DNA of 64,000 nucleotides. Source: Vigna angularis (lineage: Eukaryota; Streptophyta; Magnoliopsida; Fabales; Fabaceae). A program made the position numbers and the translations under genes. Each line of letters starts with the position of its first letter. Position 1 is the stretch's first letter. Positions 1-9,480 of this stretch are shown here, in pieces. Below the pieces are notes generated by a model. The model ran no database searches, had not been told where the DNA came from, and worked only from the letters and a program-made list of their open reading frames with translations. The DNA lies in the NCBI RefSeq assembly GCF_016808095.1, contig NC_068970.1:13126501-13190500 (forward strand), given 5' to 3'.

Positions 1-28
1 ATTTTATTAAATAAAATAAAATTAATTT

Positions 29-226
29 ATAAATAATTAAGTAATAATTTTTAAAAAATTAAATAATATTTATATATTAGTTTAAAATACAATAAATTAA
101 AAAACTAAAAATTAAAAAAAATAAAAAAACTCAACCGATGTGGCATATTTGTTGAAGAAATTTTTCTTCAACGGATGTTGACATCCATTGAAAAAAAGAG
201 GTGGGAGTGTAGGATATTTTAAAATA
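29..226 (+). repeat. Left copy of a 198-bp direct repeat flanking the MULE
   Basis: This AT-rich stretch is repeated almost base for base at 5931-6127, in the same orientation, on the other side of the transposon. The only difference I see is one A in an A-run (198 versus 197 bp). It contains a near-palindrome TTGAAGAAATTTTTCTTCAA and a second one, CAACGGATGTTGACATCCAT, which suggests it is itself part of an older transposon end. It stops exactly where the MULE inverted repeat begins at 227. Confidence 0.9.
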
Positions 227-750
227 GGCATAATACCCAATTTTGTCCCCACTTTGGTTTGGAAATCTCAACTTAGTCCCTTTCTAGAAATGTGAGTGCA
301 ATGGATCCTTACTTGTAATTTTTTGAGTCTAATGAGTCCCTTCCGTTAAATAGAAGGAAACGGAGTTAGTGGGCTGATGATGTGGCAGTTGTCTTTGGTG
401 AGGTGTCAAGACGCAAGCTTACGTGGTGTTAGGGTTCCCCATTTTCAAATTGGGTTTTATTAAAAATTGGGGATAAAAGGATTTGGGGGTGATTTGTTCG
501 AGATTAGGGCACGTCCGTGTGCGAGAAAGAAGACAGAGGCAGGCAGTGATCGCGGGAACTCGTACGAACTTTTAGACAGAGCATTTGTGAGTGGACGACC
601 ATTGGTGGGGTAAATAACGAAAAGCGACTTTCGAAGGTGCGTTTATGGTAGGTTTTGTTCTCGTTTCGTTGCTTTCAGTGTGGTCCCCCCAGAAGTTTTG
701 ATTTATTTTATGGTTTGTCTGTGTTGTGTGCCCCATTGTCAGTGCATTTG
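227..750 (+). repeat. MULE left terminal inverted repeat
   Basis: Bases 286-750 match the reverse complement of 5465-5930 with only scattered changes. Bases 227-285 are the outer part and have no partner at the right end. In MULEs the long inverted repeats hold transposase binding sites and the outward-in promoters of both genes. Here the transposase ATG lies about 220 bp inside the inner boundary. Confidence 0.88.
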
Positions 751-973
751 CTTTGTTTCTGTTGCGACGTTGTCGTTGTGGTCCCCCTTCATAGTGTGTG
801 GTACTGTGTTGTGGCATTTGCTTTATTTAATGTCATAAATGTGGTTTTGTTTTGTTTGAGTTGTTTATGGTCTGTACAGTAGTATGTTTATGCTTTGTTT
901 TTTGCTTAGATATCATTTGGGTTAAGGGTTAAGCATAGATTAACTAACTCTGACCAATTTTATATTAGATAAT

Positions 974-3900
974 ATGGCCAACTCACACATTGAAGTCGTG
1001 TTTCACCATGGGGGGAAATTTGAGAATAATGGGACATTTGGATATCACTATGGTCAAACCACAATTATAAAAATAGACCCTGATCGATGGAGTTATTTTG
1101 AAATATTAAGCATTCTAAAGGAGATGGGTTATAGGAATGTAAAGGACTTATGGTATTCATTGGGTCGTGGTCCTGTATTAGAAGATTGTTTGGAACCTTT
1201 ATTAGATGACAAGGGTGCTTGTCATCTGATCAATATTGCTATGTTGAATGGTGAAGCTCACCTTTATGTTATACATAGGGTGTGTGAACCTGAGTATCTT
1301 CTGCAGTTGGAATACTGTTCTGAAGGAGAAGTTGAGAGAGAGAGTGCTGATTTGCAAGTTGATAGACCTAGTGTTGAAGGACAAGTTGAGAGAGAGAGTG
1401 CTGAAAAGGAAGTTCAGATAAAGATTGGTGTAGCAGATGTTGAGGCAGTGGGTGAACCTGAATCAGAAGTTGATCCAGAAATGATAGAAGTTGAGGTTGA
1501 TGTACTGGCTGATATAGAGGGTATGGTAGAGGATGTAGAGGATGTTGGTGTGGAGGATGCAGTAGAGGATGTTGGTGTGGAGGCAGAGGTTGAGGTAGAG
1601 GATGTTGGTGTGGAGGCAGAGGTTGAGGTAGAGGGTGAGGGAAATGGGGTGAATGTAGACGTCCAGTCTGATGTGGAGGGGCAGGCAGAAGTAGAGGGTA
1701 ATGGAGTACAAACTGATGAGTATGATGTTAGCAGTTGGAATGGGTCCGAAGAGGATGTATTTGAAGGTACTAATGAAGTTGAATTTGGTGGACCTAGGGG
1801 TTTATCTGATAGTGATTGGGAATCCGACAGTTTGAAGAGTGTTGTGGAAAGTGATAACACAGATGATGACAGGGATGACTATGGGGATTTTGGTGTTTTT
1901 ACAATGCCCAAAACTATGGAACAATATAAATGGGAAGTGGGCACGTACTTCAGTGACAAAAAAGATTTTACAAAAGCTATAAGATCCTATGGAGTAGAGA
2001 ATGGTAGAAAATTAAAAGTTTATAAAAATGACAAAAGAAGAGTGCGTGTCAGATGTTGTGGGGCAAAAGGGAAATGTCCTTGGAATGCATATTGTGCATA
2101 TAAGGCAGCTGAAAATACATGGCAGCTAAGGAAAATAGTAGACAACCACACTTGCAGTAGAGAATTTAACATCCGTCTAATGACTTCAAAATGGTTGAGT
2201 GGGAGGTTAGAGAAGACTATGAAAGAGAATCCAAATATTAATCTGTATAACCTCCATAACAAAGTTTCTAAGAAGTGGAACATTGGTGTTTCACGGTCCA
2301 CAACCTGTAGGGCAAAAGCAATGGCATCCAAACATATAGAAGGTGATTTTAAAGAACAATATAGAAGAGTGTATGACTATGCCAATGAGTTGCTTCGGTC
2401 AAATCCTGGTTCAACTGTGAAAGTTCATGTTCAACCTAATGAGGACACTCCAATTTTCAAGAGACTATATGTGTGTTTGAAGGCCTGTAAGGACAGCTTC
2501 GTGTCATGTAGGAAGATTATAGGTTTGGATGGTTGTTTCTTAAAAGGAAAATTTGGAGGTGAGTTGTTAACTGCAGTAGCAAGAGATGGGAATGACCAAA
2601 TGTGTCCTTTGGCATATGCTGTTGTGGAAGTGGAGAATAAGGACACTTGGAGTTGGTTTCTACATTTTCTCATTGATGATCTTGGTGGTGTGGAGATTTC
2701 TTCAACCATCACATTTATGTCAGATCAACAAAAAGTTAGTAACTTATTACCATTGCCATATTTTTTTTATGTTTTAAACCTTAATGTGTTTTATTTTAAC
2801 TTGTATAGCTTCATGTGAATAGGGACTTTTACCAGCCTTACAAGAACTTCTCCCTGGTGTGGAGCAAAGGTTTTGTGTGAGGCACATCTATGCTAATTTC
2901 AGGAAGAGGTTTCCTGGCCAGATTCTAAAACGTCTACTATGGAAGGCAGCAGCATCAACACACCCTCAAACATGGGAAGCAGTGATGAGAGAAATTAAAG
3001 GGGTGAATCCAGACGCCTTTAAATACTTATTAGCCATCCCACCAAGGTATGCCAATCCACATGCCTTTAAAATTCATTGGTCCTATTAATTGTTGTTTGT
3101 TTTCATAGCTGATATTTTGCAATTGTTATTTGTGTAAGTAGATTTTGGTCACGGTCAAGGTTTACAAGTAATGTTGTTTGTGACACCTTAGTGAATAATA
3201 TGTCTAAAGCATTTAAAAGTGTAATTTTACATGCAAGAGGTAAGCCCATCATCACAATGATGGAAGACATTCGTCTGTACCTCATGAAGAGATGGGCAAC
3301 AAATAGAAACAAAATAAGTACATATGAAGGTAGTATTTGTCCAAAGATTAAGAAAAGATTTGACAAGGAACTGCTCTTGACTAAATACTGGTTACCTAGG
3401 TATGTTGACATGACCACATTACCATTTCACTTCTTTATGTATGCAATTTTTTTACTACAAACACTGATTTGTCTTTTAAAAATTTGCAGTTGGTCTGGAG
3501 AGAAAATTTTTGAGGTCAGACACATTTCAATGATGAGTGACAAGTATGTCGTTGACATAGATAAACTGGAATGCAGTTGCAGAAAGTGGAGTTTAACAGC
3601 TATCCCATGTTGTCATGCACTAGCTGCCATGACATTTATCAACATCAATGGAGAAGACTACGTGCCACATTGGTTTACAAAGTCAACCTACCAAGAAACA
3701 TACATTCCAATCATCTACCCTGTCAATGGTCCTCAACTATGGGAACAAACTTCTCAGCCTGATGTTTTGCCTCCAACTAAAAGAGTGTTGCCTGGTAGAC
3801 CAAAGAAGAAGAGAAGGCTAGAGGCTTGGGAGCTAAAGAAGGATGACACACAACTGAAGCAAAATGGAACTCGTAAGAGATGTTCCATATGTAGACAGGT

Positions 3901-4069
3901 TGGTCATAAAAGAAATAGTTGTCCACAAGCTCCTCCAGCACACCAAACTCAATATCAATCAAGTGAGCAACCTGCAACCCAACCTGAACAAAGTCAGCCA
4001 ATTACTGGACCAAGTCAACTTACTCAATGCGTTTTGGAACATACTCAGCCATCTACAACAAAAGTTTAA
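974..4069 (+). CDS. MULE transposase (mudrA-like), four exons
   Basis: Proposed CDS is join(974..2734, 2823..3046, 3142..3399, 3490..4069), 940 aa, all introns GT-AG with phase preserved. The N-terminus is a PB1-like region found in plant MULE proteins, followed by a very acidic repetitive stretch (about residues 150-310). Then comes a MuDR DNA-binding domain with a Cys/His zinc-binding pattern (RCCGAKGKCPW...NHTC). The catalytic MULE domain shows Asp519 (GLDGCFLKG) and Asp584 (MSDQQKG, completed by splicing); I did not assign the third acidic residue. A SWIM zinc finger (ECSCRKW...PCCHAL, about 776-805) and a CCHC knuckle (CSICRQVGHKRNSC, about 879-892) end the protein. Intron 3 is 90 nt with no stop, so its retention would add 30 residues in frame. 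Retention of intron 1 would stop the protein at 2818. No frameshift or nonsense is visible in the exons. Confidence 0.9.
1565..1630 (+). repeat. 33-bp tandem repeat inside the transposase exon
   Basis: Two identical 33-bp units (1565-1597 and 1598-1630), preceded by a partial unit from about 1538, encode the acidic EDVGVEAEVEV repeat. The period is a multiple of three, so copy-number change keeps the frame. Confidence 0.85.
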
Positions 4070-4315
4070 AACTGATTTAGGACTGACAGTATGTTTAGCT
4101 TAAGTGATGGCTATTTTGTAATCACAAACATATATTTTGTAATCACAGACATGTATTTTGTAATCACAGACATCTGCTAGGTAAATTGTCAGACGTGGAT
4201 TTGAATTCCACTTTGTAATTTCATTATGATGTAATTATGAATGTGAACGCTCGCCCACTACTTTGTAATTCCACTTTGTTTAATATCTACCAATTTTCGT
4301 ACCAAATCTACCAAA

Positions 4316-4606
4316 TTGGGCGCTCGCCCACCACGAGAGGACGGTCGTCCAGCACGAGAGGACGCTCGTCCAGCGAAGACGCGCAGAGGACGCTCGTCCA
4401 GAGAAGACTTTCAGCGGACGCTCGCCCACTCGCTCAGAACGCTCGCCAGGATAAGTGGACGCTCGTCCAAGAGTAGAAGCACGAGCGGACGCTCGTCCCA
4501 GCCACGTAGAAATGGACGCTCGTCCCAGCCAGGTAGAAGAGAACGCTCGTCCTTCAGAAGCGGACGCTCAGAAGTGGATCCAGCAAGGAGAAGAGGACGC
4601 TCGTCC
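4316..4606. repeat. Cluster of GGACGCTCGTCC hairpin motifs in the MULE interior
   Basis: About a dozen copies of GGACGCTCGTCC or close variants (for example at 4339, 4360, 4388, 4416, 4457, 4487, 4514, 4541, 4595; an outlier near 4245) are spaced irregularly over about 290 bp. Each is an inverted repeat, GGACG/CGTCC around a 2-nt centre. The block is GC-rich in an AT-rich setting and lies between the 3' ends of the two convergent MULE genes. Open frames across it on both strands (GRSS-rich or DERPL-rich) are by-products of the repeat, not genes. Confidence 0.85.
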
Positions 4607-4905
4607 GGAATTGGAACTGCAAAATTGGAACTGTCATTATCCATCAACCACTTTCAATCTTTTTCTTTTTGGAACTGCAAAATTGCAAAATTGTATACAG
4701 ATTTTTCTTTTTGGATTACAGAAGCCACTTCCTCATTTTATTGCCAGTTACACACCACTTCCTCATTTTATGTTGTATATATCAAACTAAATGTAATTTC
4801 AAACCATAATTTCAGAAGCTTGAATTCAAATTTGACCTTCATTTGATAACATCATATTACAATTTGTCCAAAGTGCTCTTCACATAAACTATCTAACAGA
4901 ACACA

Positions 4906-5301
4906 TCAAGGACTTTTAAACAAAAAACATACAACAATGATATTAATCAATCCCAGAAAACATATCATTGTTATTAACATCTTCTCCCTTTTTTGACATT
5001 CCCTAACACATTTCTCCAGACTATTAATCTTCCTCCTTTGCCTTGCAATAGTACTAACAGTATCATCTACGCAATCTTCACTAAGCCATTTAAAGAAATT
5101 GCATCCTTGAAGGTCTTCATTTCTTGTCCGCTTGTAGTTAGGGCAGCCCCAGAATTGTTTCCCCTCGTTCTTAATTGTTTTTGCCACTCTCAACACAGCA
5201 GCCTCCCCACAGTGGCATATTTGGCTTCCAACCAATCCTCTGGATGAACCACCACGACAGCTCCCCCATGAGCAAGACGAACAACCGTGATTCGAAGACA
5301 T
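4906..5301 (-). CDS. GRF zinc-finger protein with C-terminal membrane segment, second MULE gene
   Basis: A 131-aa frame read from the ATG at 5301 (MSSNHGCSSC). The pattern CHCG...FWGCPNYK...GCNFFKW matches the GRF-type zinc finger (zf-GRF). A short charged, probably coiled segment (STIARQRRKINSLEKC...) follows, and the protein ends in a hydrophobic stretch (MICFLGLINIIVVCFLF) that looks like a membrane anchor. The frame is open back to 5571, but those residues come from the inverted repeat, so I prefer the ATG at 5301. It converges on the transposase gene like mudrB on mudrA, though it does not resemble MURB in domain. Small GRF proteins are common in plant genomes. Whether this one is a captured host gene or helps transposition is not decided by the sequence. 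Confidence 0.75.
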   Translation of the reverse strand: MSSNHGCSSCSWGSCRGGSSRGLVGSQICHCGEAAVLRVAKTIKNEGKQFWGCPNYKRTRNEDLQGCNFFKWLSEDCVDDTVSTIARQRRKINSLEKCVRECQKREKMLITMICFLGLINIIVVCFLFKSP

Positions 5302-5404
5302 TGCGAACCCCAAACAGCGAACCCAAAAGAGCAAACCCCAAACAGAGACAACCACTGACAACGAAGAAGAACTCGCCAACCGCGAACCACCACTGCTCCG
5401 TCTT

Positions 5405-5724
5405 CCCGCGATCACTGCCTGCCTCTGTCTTCTTTCTCGCACACGGACATGCCCTAATCTCGAACAAATGCACTGACAATGGGGCACACAACACAGACAA
5501 ACCATAAAATAAATCAAAACTTCTGGGGGGACCACACTGAAAGCAACGAAACACAGAACAAAACCTACCATAAACGCACCTTCGAAAGTCGCTTTTCGTT
5601 ATTTACCCCACCAATGGTCGTCCACTCACAAATGCTTTGTCTAAAAGTTCTTACGAGTTCCCGCGATCACTGCCTGCCTCTGTCTTCTTTCTCGCACACG
5701 GACGTGCCCTAATCTCGAACAAAT
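5405..5724. repeat. 65-bp direct duplication in the right MULE arm
   Basis: Bases 5405-5469 repeat 5660-5724 with a single difference (ACAT versus ACGT). The left arm has the segment only once (about 495-560), so the duplication is specific to the right arm. It places a second copy of a terminal-repeat segment just inside the repeat boundary at 5465. Confidence 0.88.
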
Positions 5725-5930
5725 CACCCCCAAATCCTTTTATCCCCAATTTTTAATAAAACCCAATTTGAAAATGGGGAACCCTAACACCACGTAAGCT
5801 TGCGTCTTGACACCTCACCAAAGACAACTGCCACATCATCAGCCCACTAACTCCGTTTCCTTCTATTTAACGGAAGGGACTCATTAGACTCAAAAAATTA
5901 CAAGTAAGGATCCATTGCACTCACATTTCT
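5465..5930 (-). repeat. MULE right terminal inverted repeat (outer 59 bp missing)
   Basis: Reverse complement of 286-750. It ends abruptly at 5930 with CACATTTCT, which pairs with AGAAATGTG at 286. The counterpart of left bases 227-285 is absent and the duplicated flank starts at the next base. Confidence 0.88.
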
Positions 5931-6127
5931 ATAAATAATTAAGTAATAATTTTTAAAAAATTAAATAATATTTATATATTAGTTTAAAATACAATAAATT
6001 AAAAAACTAAAAATTAAAAAAAATAAAAAACTCAACCGATGTGGCATATTTGTTGAAGAAATTTTTCTTCAACGGATGTTGACATCCATTGAAAAAAAGA
6101 GGTGGGAGTGTAGGATATTTTAAAATA
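5931..6127 (+). repeat. Right copy of the 198-bp flank repeat
   Basis: A direct repeat of 29-226. It ends in GATATTTTAAAATA, exactly the bases that precede the MULE at 226, and then runs on into TAAAGAATAG. So 5931 onward reads as an uninterrupted pre-insertion site attached to the truncated element. Confidence 0.9.
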
Positions 6128-8924
6128 TAAAGAATAGTTTTGAAATTTATAAAAAATGTGGTGGTGCAGGGAGCAAAATGGGGTGATGTAGGGAGTAACC
6201 CTCCTATTTCTTTTGGGCCGTCCATAAGGAAAATAGCCCAGCCCATCATGCGTAGGTCTAACAACAGATCTGTAAAATTAATGCAGTGTTGCTAAAGCAT
6301 CTTGAAACTGATACAAGTTGCTCTATTCTGTTTCATTTTTTTTATCTAAAACGAGATATTGAAGGCTTATAATGTCGAAATTGAATTTCAATTTGAACTA
6401 CTAGCTGAAAAATATATTTGAATGAACTTTTCTACAAAATTCTAAAAAACATGACATAATTTTTGTATTGATTAAAACTAAATTATATAAAATTTAATGA
6501 AAGTATTCTTAGAAAATTATTTTAGTTATACAAAATAATATTTTAATTATTTTTCAAATAAATGTTCCGAACTTGTAAGGCCATGTTACTCCTACAATTG
6601 AAAGGTCAAATTTGGGACCAGATAGGCATGTGTTTCTTTTTCGTTACTTTTTTTTTCTGATCATAGCATAGCCCGAAATGAAGTAGCTCTGTGTTTCTTT
6701 TTTCTTTACTTTTGAAATGTTTTATTTTAAAAAGATACAAACATATAGTTAGGTTGCCGGTAAGATATTCAAGTTAGTTGATTTATATTAAATATTGAAG
6801 ATGATACATTTTATTTAGAAGAGTAATTATATAAAGTAAATGTATTTTAATTTATTTTAAGAAATTTGTAAAAGTAAAATATTTGGTAACAACAAACTCC
6901 CAAAAACTGTTTTCGATGAAGTCGCTGAAGAGATATACTAAATCAAAATTTTTTCAGTCATAGAAAAAACAAGATATAGATATAGAATCCTTAATATATC
7001 TCCAAATTTAATGTCCAGTTATCATCTTCTTTCTTCAACAATATCTACTTTTTTTTTCTCACACATATAAGTTATATGGAGTTCCGAAACACACGTTCTT
7101 AACGATTCAAACTTCTTCATTGCAACAAATCACAAAAAAATAAAAAACAAAAGTAAAAGTTGATATGTAAAATATTGTTTAGTTAGGTGAAATCTATCAG
7201 AACTTGGCCCAAGGCCCGTTTCTCTTCTCCTTTTTTCCTTATTTTTAATCTTTTCTTTTCAGAAACAAAAGTTTAGCATGGGTCGCTCTCTAGCTTTTCC
7301 CTTTTATCAATTCTGATTCTGATTTTCATCTCTTTCATGATTATATCCACCATGTAGATGGTAACAAATTAAGAAATACATTCATTTGATTGGTTATAAA
7401 ATAATGAGTTCATTATTTCACATAATTTATCTTATTCTCGTAATCTTTCTTAGTAAATTAAAAATTTTATTTGTTCTTAGAGTTGTAAGTGTTGATTGAT
7501 CTTTCTTGGAGTTCAAGTCAATTTAAGTTAACGGGAGGTAATGGGTTTTTAAGTTACATCAAATAATATGATTAGATGAGTAACTTCTAATTCTACTTTG
7601 AACTTTTTTGTTGATGAAAGCGAAGCTTAAAATATATCATTAAGTTGTTGATTTTGATAATATTAAGTATATATGTAACTAGTGAATGATGTTAAGTAAT
7701 GATGATTAACATACATAGATTAAGTGATAGATTTGATTGAAATAACAATTGATTTTGATATTGTTAAATTAAAATTTGCTATGTCTTATACACGATAATG
7801 GTGTTGATATCAATGCATTTGAGAGTATTAAGTAAAAATCTTAACAAATATCTCTTATTTCACAAATAACTTGTATTACTTAAATTAAGATATCATATAA
7901 TATTAAGAAAGAAATTATTACACACTTAAGACCAATATTGTATACGAATTACTTGTGTTCAACTCAACCTAATCTTAGATTCTTAGAATTTGATTATAAT
8001 ATAATTATTATTGAGTGACATGTCACTTTCTGTTAAGACTATTTAATACCATTTGTATGAAACGAGTTTATCCATTGTTGTCTATCTATTGTCCATTGCA
8101 TAATTTATTAATTTATGTTGCAATGTTTTTCAAATACCAATAAGCTCTGTCAAAGAGACAACGAATTTTTGAAAAACTCATTTAACTATTTCTTTATAAA
8201 TATTTGAACAGATTTTTTTTTTTAATTTTGGAACCACTAAATTTAAAAGAGTTTTAAATGTGGAACCTAATTTGTTAAGAGAATGATTCTAATTAAGAGT
8301 CCCTAAAATAAACTCTGTAAATGATTGCTGTAAAAAAATAGATATTAATTAATCATTTTAGTGGTATTAAAAAATACATTTTTTAGATAAGCAAAAAACA
8401 TAAAAAGAGAGAATATTCACAAACCTAGTCTAGGTATACTTAAAGTTATCAAAATGGGTAATTCGACTTAATCTTATCTTACTTGTCACCGATTCGTCAC
8501 TTAGTGAGTCAACTTAACTTGACTCACTTATTAGTGAACTGGAAAAATTCAAACTCGCCTCGATCCACCACGAGTTTGAGTTAAATGGATTAAATCACTA
8601 ACTCATTTAATTATAAGTTTTTTTTAAAATAAAAAAAATCACAATTCTTTTATACAATCTTAAAAACATGTACAAAGGAGGAACATATAATTTTTTAATA
8701 TTAATATTTTTTGTATCACTTATGCATTTATAATATTAGAGTCTTGAATAGATAACTCTATAATATTTTTTCTCTTTAAACATCTTTTTATTTATCACCA
8801 TCTACAATATAATAAAAAAAGTAAATAATAATATTAAAACACAAAATAATAAATAATTAAATTAGGTAGATCCACGAGTTCAACCTGGTGAGCCGGGTTG
8901 AAAACTAGTCTCATAAAAAAAATT
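6128..8924. other. AT-rich gene-free stretch
   Basis: No supported coding region or RNA gene. The first about 130 bp (GGTGGTGCAGGGAGC, GGGTGATGTAGGGAG) resemble a MITE terminus and continue the sequence interrupted by the MULE. The rest is low-complexity AT DNA with no structure I can name. Confidence 0.7.
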
Positions 8925-9469
8925 GAGTAATGCTCCCTCCACTGTCCCATCTTTTTCCTACACATCCCCAAATTTTTTAAAATTCTAAATTTAGCCTTTT
9001 TATTTTTTACTTTTACCAATTTTATTTTTATTTCTTAAAACCCTAATCTCAGTCCCCTCTCATTTTCACTTTCCCTTTCACTCTCAACAACAAACCCCCA
9101 CCCCCATTGTCACTTTGGTTATTAAAGAGAAAGAAGTGGGAAAGAAATTTTTAGCAGATTATATTATGGAATCATGATACTTCAAAATTCATCAGAAGTT
9201 ATAAATGTTTTAAATTTATACCATGCATAATTTGCTTTTTCTGTCAAATTTTATGTTAACGGGAGTGTAAATTAAGAGAAAAAGAAAAAGTGACACTGGA
9301 GGGTGGGAACTTGCTGCTGAGAGTGAAAGGGAAAGTGAAAATGAAAGGGATTGGAATTAGGATTTTAGAAAATAAAAAGTAAAATTGGTAAAATTAAAAA
9401 GAATAAATTTAAAATTTAAAAAAATTGAGGAGGTAGAGGAAGAAGATGGGGTGGTGGAGGATGTATCAC
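8925..9469. mobile_element. 545-bp MITE (probable Mutator-type) with perfect 11-bp target duplication
   Basis: The two halves are imperfect inverted repeats of about 170 bp. The left arm begins GAGTAATGCTCCCTCC; the right arm, read on -, begins GTGATACATCCTCCACC. Both arms carry the same landmarks, such as TTTTCACTTTCCCTTTCACT. The element is flanked on both sides by TAAAAAAAATT (8914-8924 and 9470-9480), an 11-bp duplication in the 9-11-bp range typical of Mutator-like elements. There is no coding capacity, so it would depend on a transposase made elsewhere. Confidence 0.88.
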
Positions 9470-9480
9470 TAAAAAAAATT

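Larger units (their letters stand above)
227..5930 (+). mobile_element. Mutator-like transposon (MULE), right end truncated
   Basis: A class II element of about 5.7 kb bounded by long terminal inverted repeats (286-750 against 5465-5930). It carries a spliced mudrA-type transposase on + (974-4069) and a convergent GRF zinc-finger gene on - (4906-5301), the same two-gene convergent plan as maize MuDR. The left end begins GGCATAATACCCAATTTTG at 227. The right end lacks the counterpart of 227-285, so about 59 outer bases are missing there. The transposase reading frame is open throughout, so the element may still supply transposase while being defective as a substrate. The last point is inference. 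Confidence 0.9.

Noticed and set aside
655..882. Small open frame in the left MULE arm
   Set aside because: It lies in the terminal inverted repeat and leader, with no domain and a mirror-like frame in the right arm.
4237..4846. GRSS-rich and DERPL-rich open frames
   Set aside because: Produced by the GC-rich 12-mer repeat in several frames on both strands; no real protein features.
5302..5571. N-terminal extension of the GRF gene to 5571
   Set aside because: The extra 90 residues are translated from the inverted repeat and its 65-bp duplication. The ATG at 5301 gives a normal-looking start for the family.
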